From the NCBI GenBank assembly GCA_958295665.1, contig OY282560.1, forward strand, positions 44,144,333-44,208,332: a stretch of DNA of 64,000 nucleotides, written 5' to 3'. Numbering within the stretch: the first letter of the stretch is position 1; every line of letters begins with the position of its first letter. This DNA is from Tipula vernalis (taxonomy: Eukaryota; Arthropoda; Insecta; Diptera; Tipulidae). Under the pieces are notes generated by a model that saw only the letters and a list, made by a program, of their open reading frames with translations, ran no database searches and was not told the origin of the DNA. The position numbers and the translations under genes are program-made. Below are positions 24,961 through 36,425 of this stretch, one piece after another.

Positions 24961-25857
24961 TAGATACTAAAGAGAATCCATTTTAGGTAAATTAAAAAAA
25001 TCAAAAAAAAAAAAAAATATACAAATATATACAACAATTTAAATAAACAAGTCTAAGAGATTTTATAGGAATGAATAAATTTAAATCATCAACCTAATAA
25101 ATTCTTAAAAGTACATAAATATTTATTTAATTTTCACAATAACTTTAGCTACCAAAACTTGGGTTACTGCTAATTTTGTTGTATAATTCAAGATATGTAA
25201 TGCAATATAATAAATCGAATAAGTGATGACGTAGAGACTCAGAAGCCTTGACCATAATGTGAATCTGAAGCAGTTAAATTATTTTAGAAAAAAAAAATGA
25301 AGAGGAAAAGTTGTGCTGTACAGAAATCAAATGTCGAACATGTGAGATGGAACTCATGGCCTCGTCATGTATCACAGCCACATATTCGAAATTGTAGTCC
25401 ATATACAACATAGAAGCTTATCAAACAAAAAAAGTGTAAAAACAATTTTAATAAAAATGATGTGTGAGCGGTCTAATGTGAACGGTCTATGAGAAATCAC
25501 TGTCAAGTGATACTGGGATAAAATCATAGAATCACTATGCAGTCAACCAATTTCGACTCGTCAGCAATTCTATCACTTCTGTTCACCCCTAAATACACTT
25601 TTCTATGGAATAATTTAATAAAGCAAATCGGAAAGAGCATTCCTGTGTAGAATCTGAGTGTCGAACGTCAGATGGAACTCACGACTTCGCCATGTATCAA
25701 CATCTGATAATTCGAAACCGTAATCACACACAAGCTCCTTATAAATTTAATGAAATTTAAAGAAATGATCAAAAAAAAATTAGCGTTATATGTAAATTAT
25801 AAGCGGTTTTTAAAGAAGCCTTGATAAGCAGAAAAGCTGCATGAATAACCTTTTCAG
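24961..25857 (-). repeat. leader of gypsy relic A with an internal diverged duplication
   Basis: The stretch between the primer site and Gag holds no gene. A segment starting TGTCGAAC at 25332, with GATGGAACTCA and CATGTATCA, recurs at 25659, an offset of 327 bp, with moderate divergence. Confidence 0.55.
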
Positions 25858-25875
25858 ATCCCTGTTTCGGCGCCA
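25858..25875 (-). promoter_or_regulatory. primer-binding site of gypsy relic A
   Basis: On the minus strand TGGCGCCGAAACAGGGAT begins with the TGG expected of a site that pairs with a tRNA 3' CCA end. It lies four bases after a presumed LTR end (...CCGTAACA). Almost the same site occurs in relic B. The tRNA was not identified with certainty. Confidence 0.65.
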
Positions 25876-25879
25876 TTTT

Positions 25880-27290
25880 TGTTACGGATCACGTATTCGG
25901 GAACAAAACTCCCCCTAGCCGGCAAAGCTGACCAGTTAACGTCCACGGTTCCCGAATAATCCATAACAGCATCCCCAGAACTAAAAATTGTTCATTATAA
26001 AAGGGCTACGGACTATTAATTAAAGTAGTTCTTGAGACCTAAAATTAAAACCAGTTATGGATTGTAGATTAAGATAAGTTCACGTATAGACGAAAAACTT
26101 GATATACAGACATTGAATTAAAATAGTTTTATTTAACGAGAAATACATTTAATATAATTTTAGACTATAAAATTTAAATTAAAATGTAGACCTTAAATTA
26201 AAAAAGATCCATAGGCCAACAATATCTGTAATGACCGATTATTTTTTTGCACATATTTTTCAAAAATTTTACCAATATTCGGATTTTTTAATATTTCAAG
26301 AGATCTTTATAAATGTCGTCTTCGAAATAATAATAATTTGGTCGGTAAATAAAAGAAACAAAAAAATTTGAAATGTCTACAGACCTTTAATAAAGCGAAT
26401 ACACCTCAAACTAATATAGGTCTATACAGATATGTAATTAAAATGGATCGAGAAACGTAAAGTTAGGTCATAGTTAGGTCAATTCAAAAATGTGTAGAGA
26501 GGTAAAATTTAAATACTTAGGCCTTTAGACTTAAAATTGAAGACCTTAAATTAAAATAGATTCCCTTAAATAAAGAAAGATCCTAAACTAAACGTGAATG
26601 AAGTTTATTTTAAATTAATTTTAAGCTAAACAACAACCCGGGATCCCGTTTTTGTCTCAGAAGTGTGACCAGGAAATCCCGGGATTTATCTCGATTTTTC
26701 GGTTTTCGATTTTTATATATATGTATACTCAACTGCATAGGAATAATATAACACAGTAAAAAACTCGATTAAGAGCTTAATTCGGGATTGGCTTGTCCCT
26801 GACTTCCGATTGCTGAATTTAGAAAGTTTAAATATCCCTTATAGAAGTTTATCAATCAATAGCACTTTCTAGTCAAATTCAAGAATCCTTGGTGATTTCT
26901 TTAACGATTATGATGAAATTCAGGTTGCATGATGGGAATGGGATTCTAAACTGAGTTTTAGATGAAGTTCTGGCATAGTTGACCGCTTCTTAACCTATTA
27001 CGATGAAATTCAGATGATTTCTATACCGATTCTGATAAAATTCAGTATGTACTCGTACGATGGAAATGGGATTCTAAAATGATTTTTGTATAAAGTTCTT
27101 AAAAATGGCCAATTAGGAAGGACTTGTCCGTTTCTTAACCGTGAAACCGTAAATTTCTGAAATAGAGCCAATAAAAAGGAACTCGGGTATTCCTTTAGCG
27201 AATAGTTGGATATAAGGAACTGGCCAACCCCTAATTAGTATCTTAAATCGAGGTTTTACATGATATAATATAAAACAAATAAATGGAAAC
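25880..27290. other. presumed 5' LTR start of relic A, then intergenic DNA
   Basis: An LTR should start at 25880 (TGTTACGG on the plus strand) next to the primer site; its far end could not be placed. The rest is AT-rich, with many diverged ACCTTAAATTAAAAT-like phrases. The ~108-bp dispersed repeat occupies about 26880-27130. Confidence 0.4.
26880..27130 (+). repeat. dispersed ~108-bp repeat, cluster 1
   Basis: About two diverged units carry GGGATTCTAAA, ATGATTTT, AAGTTCT and GATGAAATTCAG phrases. The same family recurs at 42440-42750 and, inverted, at 48640-48940. Confidence 0.65.
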
Positions 27291-28540
27291 CTGGGAAATC
27301 CACCTTTGTGAAGTTGGCCCAAAATTCGATCCCAAAAAACTATGATAGTTAACGTTGGAAACACCACTTCAAATCTTATGAAACAAAGTAAACTATCATG
27401 AGAGAAAACTAATAGACCATGTAATGTCACGATAGATTTTTATAATAAATTTCTATCTCAACTATTAGTTGAGTTGAAAAGATGTCAATGAAAACTAAGA
27501 ATAGGTACAAATATTTTACAGAATGTTCCATATTATGGCACAATAAGTTCGTAAGTATAAAATAAAAAAAATAATAATAATCCAATTTATAATGTCAGCC
27601 CAAAAAAAATGTTTATCATGATAGCAAAATTTATCACGATAGACTCTCAGCCCAAAAATAAAACTATCATGGGAAAGGAAACATACTAGAATAACTAAGG
27701 AGAACTTTGTAAATTTTCGCAATTCAACTGAGTATTTCCTCAAGTACTGTGTTGTTGGCACTAATCTCCCCATGATTTTTTATTAGGCCTATTAATTGTG
27801 AATACTCTGGAACATCACAAGGCTTTGCGTCTATATTTGATCATGCTATCCCCATCACAAAATTCTGAAAAAGTTCCAGAGTACTCACAATTGATAGGCC
27901 TGATAAAGAATCATCGGGAGATTTGTGCCAACAATACAGTACTTGAGAAAATACTCAGTTGATTTGCGAAGACAAGCTGAACAAGACCCACGACGCTTTG
28001 CGGCCATATTGGCCATTATGATTCATTGCAATGCTTTACTATGAACACCTTAGCACTTTTTCAATGTTTTGTGTTTTTCTGTATTTTTAATCCCCATGAA
28101 CAAATTTCTGGAAAATGTCAGAGTAATGGCAGCTGATAAGCCTAATAGAAAATATTGATGTGATTGTGCCAACAATTCAGAACTTAAGAAAATGCTTACT
28201 GGAACTGAAAAAATCAAATTAAATATTACTCACTAGGCTTTTCGGCCTTATTTCCCCTTATTAGAATTGGAGGAGGGAACTTCTTATAAGTTTTTAATGT
28301 TAATTTGATTTTTGGCTGAGAGTCTGTAGTGATAAATTGTGCTATCGTGATAGTAATTTTTTTGGACTGACACCAAAGTATGAAGAATTTTTTTTTTTTG
28401 CGCTGACATATTAAATTGTATCACAATATACCTTTTTTGGGCTGACACTTATTCTTGAAGAAAAATTTTATTTTAGTGTTACCCCTGCGTTTTTTGGGAT
28501 GAATTTTGGGCCAACTTCACATACATGGGAAACCCCGGGG
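27291..28540. mobile_element. fold-back / TIR element, non-autonomous, ~1.25 kb
   Basis: The ends are inverted repeats: GTGAAGTTGGCCCAAAATT near 27309 reappears inverted near 28503, with CCCAAAAAAC next to it on both sides. Further in, CTATCATGATAG-like and GACTCTCAGCC segments pair across 27590-27670 and 28310-28400. The centre (27717-27813 with 27882-27979) is a third, ~97-bp inverted pair of about 90% identity around a ~68-bp loop. A diverged further copy of the inner arm lies at 28089-28210. No transposase is present. Outer ends and target duplication are not fixed. Confidence 0.75.
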
Positions 28541-28674
28541 TATCCATTGCGGTAGATAGTAAAAATGTCAATTAAAAATATATTTACCATAAATAACTAT
28601 ACACCAAAATAAAACTATGTTTTAAGACATTCTATTAAAATTAGACCTGCAGATTCAATAGGTCAATAGACCTG

Positions 28675-29830
28675 ATGGCAAAAGGGCTGAAGAGTTTCAA
28701 TCTTTCAAAGATTTCGGATTGCCAAAAGCTTGGCTACCTCAAGGGTCTAATAAAGGGCGACGCGTTTACTTTCATTCGCCATATTACAGTGAGCGATGCA
28801 AATTACAAGGGTACGTGGGCAAAGGTATGTAAGCGGTATGATCAACTAATTCAAGTCATCCAATCATTTGTAAAGAGGTTTTTAGAGCAACAAGGTATGG
28901 TGAGTGGCACCGCTCAATCTCTACTAAAAATCCACGATACTGCCACCGAAGTCATCTCTGGTCTGAAAGCACTAGACGATTAAGCCCAATCAAGCGACAT
29001 TTGGCTTAACTATATTATGCTAAACAAATTGGACGATGAGCCACGAAAGGCCTGGGCATAAAAAACAGTGGAAGTTAAATATATCACATTTCAGTCACTG
29101 CTAGATTTCCAAGAAAAAGGTGCACAGCGCTCGAAAATTATGACATAAATAACAAGCGATCATCAATAAGTAAGCCGTGTCCTCGTATCACGGCAAATCA
29201 TGTAATGACAGTGAGGCCGAGCGTTGTTGCACAGCCATATTATCAATCATCCACCACCTCGCGTACAGCAAAGTACAGAAAGTGTTCCGCGGGTCATCGG
29301 TTACAAGATTGCGAAGAATTTAAGTCCCTTGATTTAAACCATCGTAAAGAATTTTTCGCTTCATCAGGATGCTGCTTCAATTGTTTAGCTACTGGACACA
29401 GTTCCAAGGTATTTCGATCATTTAGAAGGTGTCAATTATGTCGTAAAAATCATCATACTAGTTTACATCCGCCCGATGACATTTATCCAACGCCATCAGG
29501 AGCAATCAATGACAAATCATTATCTAAAAATGAAAAGAGCATAATATCCAATGTGTTAATAATTCAGCCAAGCTCTTCGCAATTCAAATCAATATTAAGT
29601 ACAAATAATAAAGCCGCCAATTTACATGTATATGTGTCATTACTTTCTGCTCCATTGTTATCTACTGCTCGTGTTGCTGATAACAACAACAACGAAATCG
29701 ACCTAGTTATGGGTGTCGGTTATTTTCTAAAAATTTTGTCCGCTGGCCAACTGGAAGGTCCGTATAAATTGATTGCCTAAACACGCAGTTCGGCTGGATA
29801 ATCGGTGGAGGTAACACTCATATGACAAAA
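28675..29830 (+). pseudogene. BEL/Pao relic 2: Gag, zinc knuckles and protease remnant
   Basis: The first piece (28675-28983) has FNLSKISDCQKLGYLKGLIKG and a FVKRFLEQQ motif typical of DUF1759-type Gag. A stop near 28983 is followed by INYIMLNKLDDE-like sequence. At 29205-29780 come Cys/His knuckles (CSAGHRLQDC, then CCFNCLATGHSSK) and CQLCRKNHHTSLH. In the second knuckle the fourth ligand reads Phe where Cys is expected. The DSGS core of the protease is missing; only its C-terminal IDLVMGVGYF segment remains. Confidence 0.8.
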
Positions 29831-29940
29831 CAACAGTCATTTAATATTAACCTTGATTGAATACTCTTCAAAAATTTTGGCAGCTAGAAGAAATGCAAGA
29901 GGACAACTAAATAAATCAACAAGAACAACAGTGTGAAGAA

Positions 29941-30720
29941 TTGTTTCAAAATTTTACATACCGTGATGACCAAGGCAGATTCGTAGTAAAGCTGCCGTTC
30001 TGTTCGAATCCACCAGCACTTGGAGATTCATTAACACAAGCAATCTCAAGATTTTCCGGCTTAGAAAGAAGACTCGATGCTAATCCTAACCTCAAAGAGG
30101 AATACATAAAATTTATGGATGAATACACATATTTAGGCCATTTGGAAGAGCTAGTTGGAAAAGACTTAACTATTCCATCAACTCATCATTTCTATCTGCC
30201 CCATCATCCCGTAGTGAAAGAATCGAGCGTCTCAACCAAAGTACGCGTTCTATTTGACGGTTCCGCATCATCCAGATCTTCGGTGTCTCTGAATAATACA
30301 TTGATGGTTGGTCCTACTGTGTAGCCAGATTTAACACCAACAATAATGCGTTTCCGATCGCACAAAATTGCCTTTATATCGGACATAGAAAAAATGTACC
30401 GTCAGGTAAGAGTTCATCCAGAGCACGTCCACTACCAGCGAATACTCTGGAGAAAGTCCCATAACGAACCGTTGAAGCATTATAAGCTAAATACAGTAAC
30501 CTACGGAACCGCACCAGCCGCTTTCCTCGCCACTCAATCATTGTTATAGTTAGCTAAAGATGTTGAAACTACTCAGCCGAAAATATCATCCATTATCGCG
30601 AATGATTTCTATGTTGACGATGTCCTAAGTGCCGCCGACTCAATAAAAGATGCAATCACATCAGTTCAAAATCTGCAACAAGTGTTAAAATCTACTGGAT
30701 TTACGTTCCATAAAAGGGCA
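29941..30720 (+). pseudogene. BEL/Pao relic 2: reverse transcriptase
   Basis: Pieces at 29941-30324 and 30346-30549 show RFVVKLPF, HHPVVKESS, KVRVLFDGSAS and AFISDIEKMYRQVRVHPEH (first catalytic Asp region). A stop at about 30547 is followed by ANDFYVDDVLSAAD near 30620, which holds the YVDD catalytic box. GFTFHKRASNSKELL follows. The catalytic motifs are recognisable but split by stops. Confidence 0.85.
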
Positions 30721-30849
30721 TCCAATTCTAAAGAGCTACTCAACAAAACTAAAAATCCCATTGTTGCCATAGAGATAATGAAGAACAGTAGCTATTGTAT
30801 TAGGTCTAAAATGGAATTGCGAGAAGGACCACTTCATGTTCCAAATAAA

Positions 30850-31855
30850 CATGTCTCACAATGATCCGCAATTAACTAAACACCAATTTCTCTCAGAGGT
30901 GACTCGTTTATTCGACCCGCTTGGATAGTTGTCCCCCATAAATGTTACAAAAAAATTGCTATTCCAACAGCTATGGCTACTTTCAATAGGATGGGACGAT
31001 GAACTACCAGCGGAAATTATCGACACGTGGACTAATATAAAACGGGATATAAAACAAGTAGATTGGAATACCATGGTACATCAAATTCAGCGAGCATCGT
31101 ACCGAAGTTCATGGGTTTTGCGATGCCAGCAAACTAGCGTATGCGGCTGCAATTTATTCACGAGTAAGAGAGCCGTCCGGCGAAGTTGTAGTACATCTAA
31201 TAACAGCTAAAACAAAGGTAGCTCCTATTCGTCGCACAACTATTCCGAGATTAGAACTTAGCAGCTCATTTATTGGCTAAATTGTCAAAATCAGTCATGA
31301 AGACTTTAGAGCTGGTCGATGCTCCATCATATTCATGGACGGATTCTGAAATCGTCCTCCACTGACTGTCTAAACATCCATCATCATGGTCCACTTTTAT
31401 TGCTAACAGGACATCGCAAATACACGAATGGCAAAAAGATGGCATCATGTCAGCACAAAATCCAATCCATGCGATTGCGCCTCACGGGGTCTCATGCCTA
31501 CGCAACTGCTGCATCAATCAAATTGGTGGAAAGGACCAGATTGGCTATATCACGAGAAAACGGTGTGGCCAAAACAAAGCATAAAACCAATATTAACGAA
31601 TCCAGAATCTACGGATGATTTAACAATCCACTCTCATCAAGCAGAACTGGAAATCGAAAAATTTTCAACGCTATTCGATAAAATATCTGAATACAGAACA
31701 ATCAAGCATATTCTCGGATTCTGTATTCGATTCATTCGTTCAACACGAACACGCCGCATAAGATCCAGATCACGAGCTTCGAGCGTTGCTAATGCAAAAA
31801 ACACATCACCACTTACTTGCGATGAACTGAATATAGCTGAACAATATCTTTGAAG
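30850..31855 (+). pseudogene. BEL/Pao relic 2: Pao RNase H region
   Basis: In changing frames, FLSEVTRLFDPLG (with a stop directly after), LFQQLWLLSIGWDDELP, a DASKLAYAAAIYSRV-like core and KTKVAPIRRTTIPRLEL are read between 30880 and 31270; SWTDSEIVLH follows near 31340. The remnant ends at about 31855 before any integrase motif. Confidence 0.78.
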
Positions 31856-32703
31856 AGCATCTCTTACTTGTAAGATAACTATAACTTAGTGATATGTACT
31901 TAATTAAACTCAAAGCTTAAGTCGAAAAATCTTTCATATCTTTAATAACATCTATCTATCATAATCTATCTTTCACATCTTTAATATTATAACACTGAGT
32001 GCCAAGCAAATCTCGAATTGGTTTAATAATCTGAACAAAAAAATAACTAATTATGGCACATCAGACAACTTCAACGCCTTTCAAATTTAGTAATAAGGAA
32101 GCTCGATTAGACTTCTTGAATAATCTCGAAAACCCCGATAATTTTGATATTCACAAGAAATTTGAAATATTTACGAACATCTCGAGTAACATTTGAATTC
32201 TAGAATAATCTAAGTGGAAAAATAAGTGGAAGACGCCGCGCAATTTCGAAAATATTGAATAACTTAGACGCCAAAAAACTTAACGCTTAAAATCTCGGAT
32301 TTCAAGGGTCTCCTAGCCTAATGTTTTACGCCTCTTAATATAAAACCAATTGAGCATTCAATCTCGAATGATTATGATTGTTATTTGTCAGGGTCAACCA
32401 ACCATTTTATTAAATATTTCGAACCAATCTTAGCAACACACAATCCCCAACAAATCTCGAATAAGCTTAAAATCCTGTTCTATCTTCTACTTTTTTCTAA
32501 TCTAAAACTCCGGTGCTTTACTTATTTTCAAAATTTTTCATAAATGCTAATTTTGCTCGCCCACCACTACACTAAACCCTAGACTAAACCCAAAATTAAT
32601 CCCTAACCGAACTTCTCACTCAAATCCAACTCAATATCAACTCAAACCCTATTAACCTATTTAATCATAACCTTAAACAATCACTACATCGTACCATTAT
32701 TAT

Positions 32704-32705
<2 letters not shown>
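31856..32705. other. intergenic DNA, one 47-codon open frame
   Basis: An ATG at 32053 opens a 47-codon frame (MAHQTTSTPFKFSNKEARLD...) that stops at about 32196; no family was recognised. The phrase AATCTCGAAT is repeated several times between 32000 and 32460, and CTAAACCC-type phrases occur at 32570-32620. Confidence 0.35.

Positions 32706-32800
<95 letters not shown>
32706..32800. repeat. (TA)n microsatellite, ~95 bp
   Basis: An uninterrupted alternating TA run. It lies just beyond the 3' end of the minus-strand LINE. Confidence 0.98.
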
Positions 32801-32802
<2 letters not shown>

Positions 32803-33018
32803 TTACAAATATTTTGATAATATAATTATGTTATATAAAAATGTCTAAGTTATCCATCCATAATATCGCATCGTCAGTCATCTGATGAATTTCCTCCAAT
32901 CCGTCTTTAAATCTTCTAAATATGTATTCTTGATAAATGTGAACAATATTTTGTATAAGATGTCCTCAATCACAGGCAGCTGAAATTTCATGATTGTAAC
33001 GATTTAATTCAGAATTTG

Positions 33019-34946
33019 TCACCCCGTGTTTTGTTCTAAATCTATATTGATTAATGTCAAATGATATCTTAAATTTGTAAATCCAGGGACAACTAATGTT
33101 GGATCTTCAATTAGATGCTTGTTGACAAACTCTGATTCATTGAAAAGTTCCTTCCAATTATTATTGATGTCATAGTTGGTTAAGTCTCCCAACTCAGCAA
33201 TTTTTATCCAAAAAGGTTTTCTAGAATTCAAACGGTTTTCTATTCTTCCATCGATGTCGAAATGAATAGGAAGGTTTAAATTTTTTGTAATTTTTAAATG
33301 TTCTTTGTATAATGCTAACTGTCTTCTAAGGTGAGGTAGTTCAATATTGGACAATATCGGCAGACATGGTAATGGTGTTGTTTTAATTGTACCCGAAATA
33401 ATTTGCATGCAACTATTGAGTTTTGTATCTACATGATTTGTATGGGCACTATGTTCCCAGATAGGTGAACAATATTCAGCCGTTGAATACACCAGTGAAA
33501 TTGCTGATATACGTAATGTTTTAGCATTCGCACCCCATCGAGTTCCAGATAGTTTTTGGATAATGTTCACTCTTGATTTAATCTTTTGTCCAAGTTTTTA
33601 ACAATGAATTCTAAAAGTTAAAGCTCGATCCAAAGTAACTCCCAAATACATCGGATTCTGATTAAATTTGATTAAAATTCCATCCATGTAAAAATTTAAC
33701 CGAGTATTCGTATGTTGATATGATAAATGAAAAAGTGCAACTTCGGTTTTGCTGGGAGTCGCCTTCAGTCGCCAATAATCATTTGGTAAATCATCAGCGC
33801 CAAATCATCAGCGTATAGAAACTTTTTAGATTTTGTTTCTGGCAAATCAGATGACATTGAACAAAACAGCAGCAAGAACTGAACCTTGAGGCAATCCAAT
33901 TTTCACACATCGAATTCTATACTTTTCTGATTTCCCAAATGTACAACAAATTTTCGATTCGATAACAAAGCAGAGATCATGTTTAAAGTTTTTGAACATT
34001 TTAAAATCTTACTTAATTTCAAAATCAATCCTTTCTTCCAAATCGTATCATATGCTGCACTTAGATCCACGAAAGCAACAGCTGTTTGTAATTTGTCTTG
34101 GAATCCTGCTTCAATATGTGTTACCAAAGACAAAACTTGATCACAAATATTTCTTCCTGGACGAAAACCGGCTTGATAATTTGGAATATTTTCGTAAGGG
34201 GTTGGAAAAATTCTGTTTTAAATAATTTTTTCGAAAATTTTATACCCAATGCACAACAAAGATATCGGTCTATAATTTTCAGGTAGATGTTTGTTTTTCC
34301 GGGTTTTAAAATGGCACGAACTTTTAATGAATTCCAAATCGGAGGAATTTTGCCACGATTATAACAATGAGAATAAAATTTCGCCAACCAATTACGGGCG
34401 TTTTTTGATAAATTAATAAAAAATTCGGGAAACACTTCATCCACTCCACTAGCTTTTCTTGGTTTTAGATATGTTAGTACACTATTTAATTTCATAAACA
34501 GATACTGACGAAGCCAATGGAAAATCCGTAATAAATTTCTTTGATCTTCTCCATTTATTTTTAACGATTCGAATTTTTTTTTTGGGTATACGACATTTTG
34601 AATTTTTGACTAATCTTGACGCAACATCCTTCGGGTGTACTGTTGCAATGTTAACACCATTCTTATTACTAGAATTACCACTTTTCTTTAGTAAATCCCA
34701 TGCTTTTCTGCTTGAACGTGAAAAATCCATTGTTTCAACTAAATTTATCCCTTTCGCAGTACGTTCCTGATTTAATTCATTAATTAATTCATCTGCAATT
34801 TCTTTAGATTCGTTCTCTTGATGCAACAACCATAATCTTTCACATTCATCACATTCATATGTTCTTCGAAACCCTCTTGGAATAAATCGTTTAGCCGTAG
34901 ATATTAGGAGTCCCACAAATCTATCGCTTTGGCAAATTCTGTCCAA
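33019..34946 (-). pseudogene. LINE relic: linker and reverse transcriptase
   Basis: Pieces at 34482-34946, 34121-34495, 33903-34133 and 33019-33570, joined by degenerate sequence, cover the linker and RT. KPRKASGVDEVFPEF and IPPIWNSLKVRAILKPGK are standard fingers motifs, VAFVDLSAAYDTIW carries the first catalytic Asp, and FLYADDLAL with YADD at 33804-33815 holds the other two. A 12-14-bp duplication adjoins the YADD codons. The C-terminal piece contains ISLVYSTAEYCSPIW, typical of the LINE thumb. Frameshifts make it inactive. Confidence 0.87.
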
Positions 34947-34989
34947 TTACCTTCTTTAAAGTTCCATCTCGGTTTCGGCAGTGATTTTA

Positions 34990-35788
34990 TTATTGGAATT
35001 TTTATTCCGACTTCTAGAAAACACATCGATGTTGACTTCTTGGAAATTTATTACTTACAGTTCTTACAGCAGATAAGACATTGAACGAATCGTCTGTTGA
35101 AATAAAACATAGATCCGGGTTATATCCTCTGTTCCATCTACCAGAATGAAACGTTGGTTTATCTTTAGCATCAAATAATAAGTGTAAACGGTTTCTATTT
35201 GCCCAATCAAGTATAAACTCTCCTTTTAAATCATCTTGGTTGTAACCCCACAGATAATGATGACTATTGAAATCGCCCATATAAACTGCAGGATGATTAA
35301 ATACTGGTAATGGTGTTGACCAAGAAGAGCCCAGGAGGTTTATAAACATTTAAAATTTTCATGTCGTTTAATTTGATAACCAGAATTTCAATATTAATGA
35401 TGTTTGATTTTAATAAAACGGAACAATCGTCACATAAATCACTTCTTATTAATGTCGCAATTCCATAATGTTCACGATGAATAGAATCAATGCACGAAAA
35501 TTCATTTATTAATCCGCAATTCAAAAGTTGAAGATCATCTTTCATATGGGTTTCCTGTAGAAGCAAAACATCACATTTATTGGTGTGAAGAAATCTCAAC
35601 AAATATTCAACTTTCGCCTTCGTTAATCCTTCAACATTTAATTGACATATTTTAAAAACAGCGCCGACGGTACGACATTGTGGTTGATAATCTTCTTCTT
35701 CAACTTCTTCATTATCAATATTTGTTTCACCGGGAGGTTTAGAATTGAACAGGTTCGGTGTATAATTTTCTAACATTTCGTTATCCAT
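34990..35788 (-). pseudogene. LINE relic: AP-like endonuclease
   Basis: The first piece (35297-35788) has FKICQLNVEGLTKAKVEYLL with the metal-binding Asn, and DVLLLQETHM with the catalytic Glu, then GIATLIRSDL. The second piece (35014-35349, shifted frame) has VYMGDFNSHHYLWGY (GDFN motif) and RGYNPDLCFIS, and ends with SQHRCVF, which holds the last catalytic His. This enzyme nicks target DNA to prime reverse transcription. A frameshift near 35320 breaks it. Confidence 0.85.
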
Positions 35789-36425
35789 AACAGATACCGG
35801 TGGACCTTACAGATTTTTAGAACCATATAGGCATTTAAACAAATAATATTTAATTTAAAAATTTACACAAATCAAAAAAAATTACGGAAGAAAATAAATA
35901 TTCAACCATTTTTTTTGACAGTTGGCCTACTTTTCATAATATTGAAAAGATGTACCATTATATCGTGTTACAATTCAAATACGTACTATCATACATACAA
36001 TCATACCATCATACAATCATACCACTGTGCCATTCCATCGTACCACTACTATCATAACATCACACCATAATACCATCATATATACCACCTTACCACGATA
36101 CGATCACACCATCCTGATACCACCATACCAATATACAATTATACCATCGTACCATCATACCATCATACCATCACAACATCATACCATTTTACCAACATAT
36201 CATCATATCATCATACCATCATACCATTATCACCACCAATATCACCGTCACTATTACTATCACCATCACTATCACCATCAATTTATTTATTTAAATTTTT
36301 TAACACATGTATAAAAAACTAGTCAACTGCTCACTATATCCTAATCCAACCTCAACTCAACTCCAACTCAACTTCAACTCAACTCGAAAATTGACCTCTA
36401 ACTTAATCTTCAACTCAACCACAAA
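35789..36425. repeat. ATCATACC-type and CAACTC-type simple repeats
   Basis: From about 36000 to 36260 there is a degenerate ATCATACC / ATCACC tandem field, and from about 36345 to 36420 a degenerate CAACTCAACCTCAACTC field. The open frame at 36027-36314 is only a read through this repeat. Confidence 0.8.

Larger units (their letters stand above)
18583..25875 (-). mobile_element. Ty3/gypsy LTR retrotransposon relic A, with nested inserts
   Basis: Reading right to left, a primer-binding site (25858-25875), a ~0.9-kb leader, Gag, a DTGAS protease, reverse transcriptase, RNase H, integrase and the integrase C-terminal part are all recognisable in Ty3/gypsy order. All parts are in broken frames. 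The reverse transcriptase has lost its YxDD region, and two younger elements sit inside RNase H (20549-21896) and integrase (18872-19630). Without inserts the element is about 5.2 kb plus LTRs. Confidence 0.88.
28675..31855 (+). mobile_element. BEL/Pao LTR retrotransposon relic 2
   Basis: Reading left to right: Gag (28675-29200), zinc knuckles and protease remnant (29205-29830), reverse transcriptase (29941-30720) and the Pao RNase H region (30850-31620). The integrase and both LTRs are absent, and the copy ends near 31855. Frames change repeatedly and stops are common. It is distinct from relic 1: it keeps the YVDD box that relic 1 has lost. Confidence 0.88.
33019..35788 (-). mobile_element. 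non-LTR retrotransposon (LINE) relic with endonuclease and RT
   Basis: Reading right to left are an apurinic-type endonuclease, a linker and a reverse transcriptase, all in one direction but in at least six open pieces, so the copy is dead. Its ORF2 is nearly complete in content. The clade is not certain; the endonuclease resembles Jockey/RTE-type elements. No ORF1 was recognised to the right of 35788. Confidence 0.88.

Noticed and set aside
27113..27773. Minus-strand open frames of 105 and 85 codons
   Set aside because: They lie in the terminal repeats of the fold-back element or its edge, are rich in chance hydrophobics and match no family.
36027..36314. 95-codon frame rich in His, Tyr and Ile
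   Set aside because: It is a translation of the ATCATACC simple repeat.
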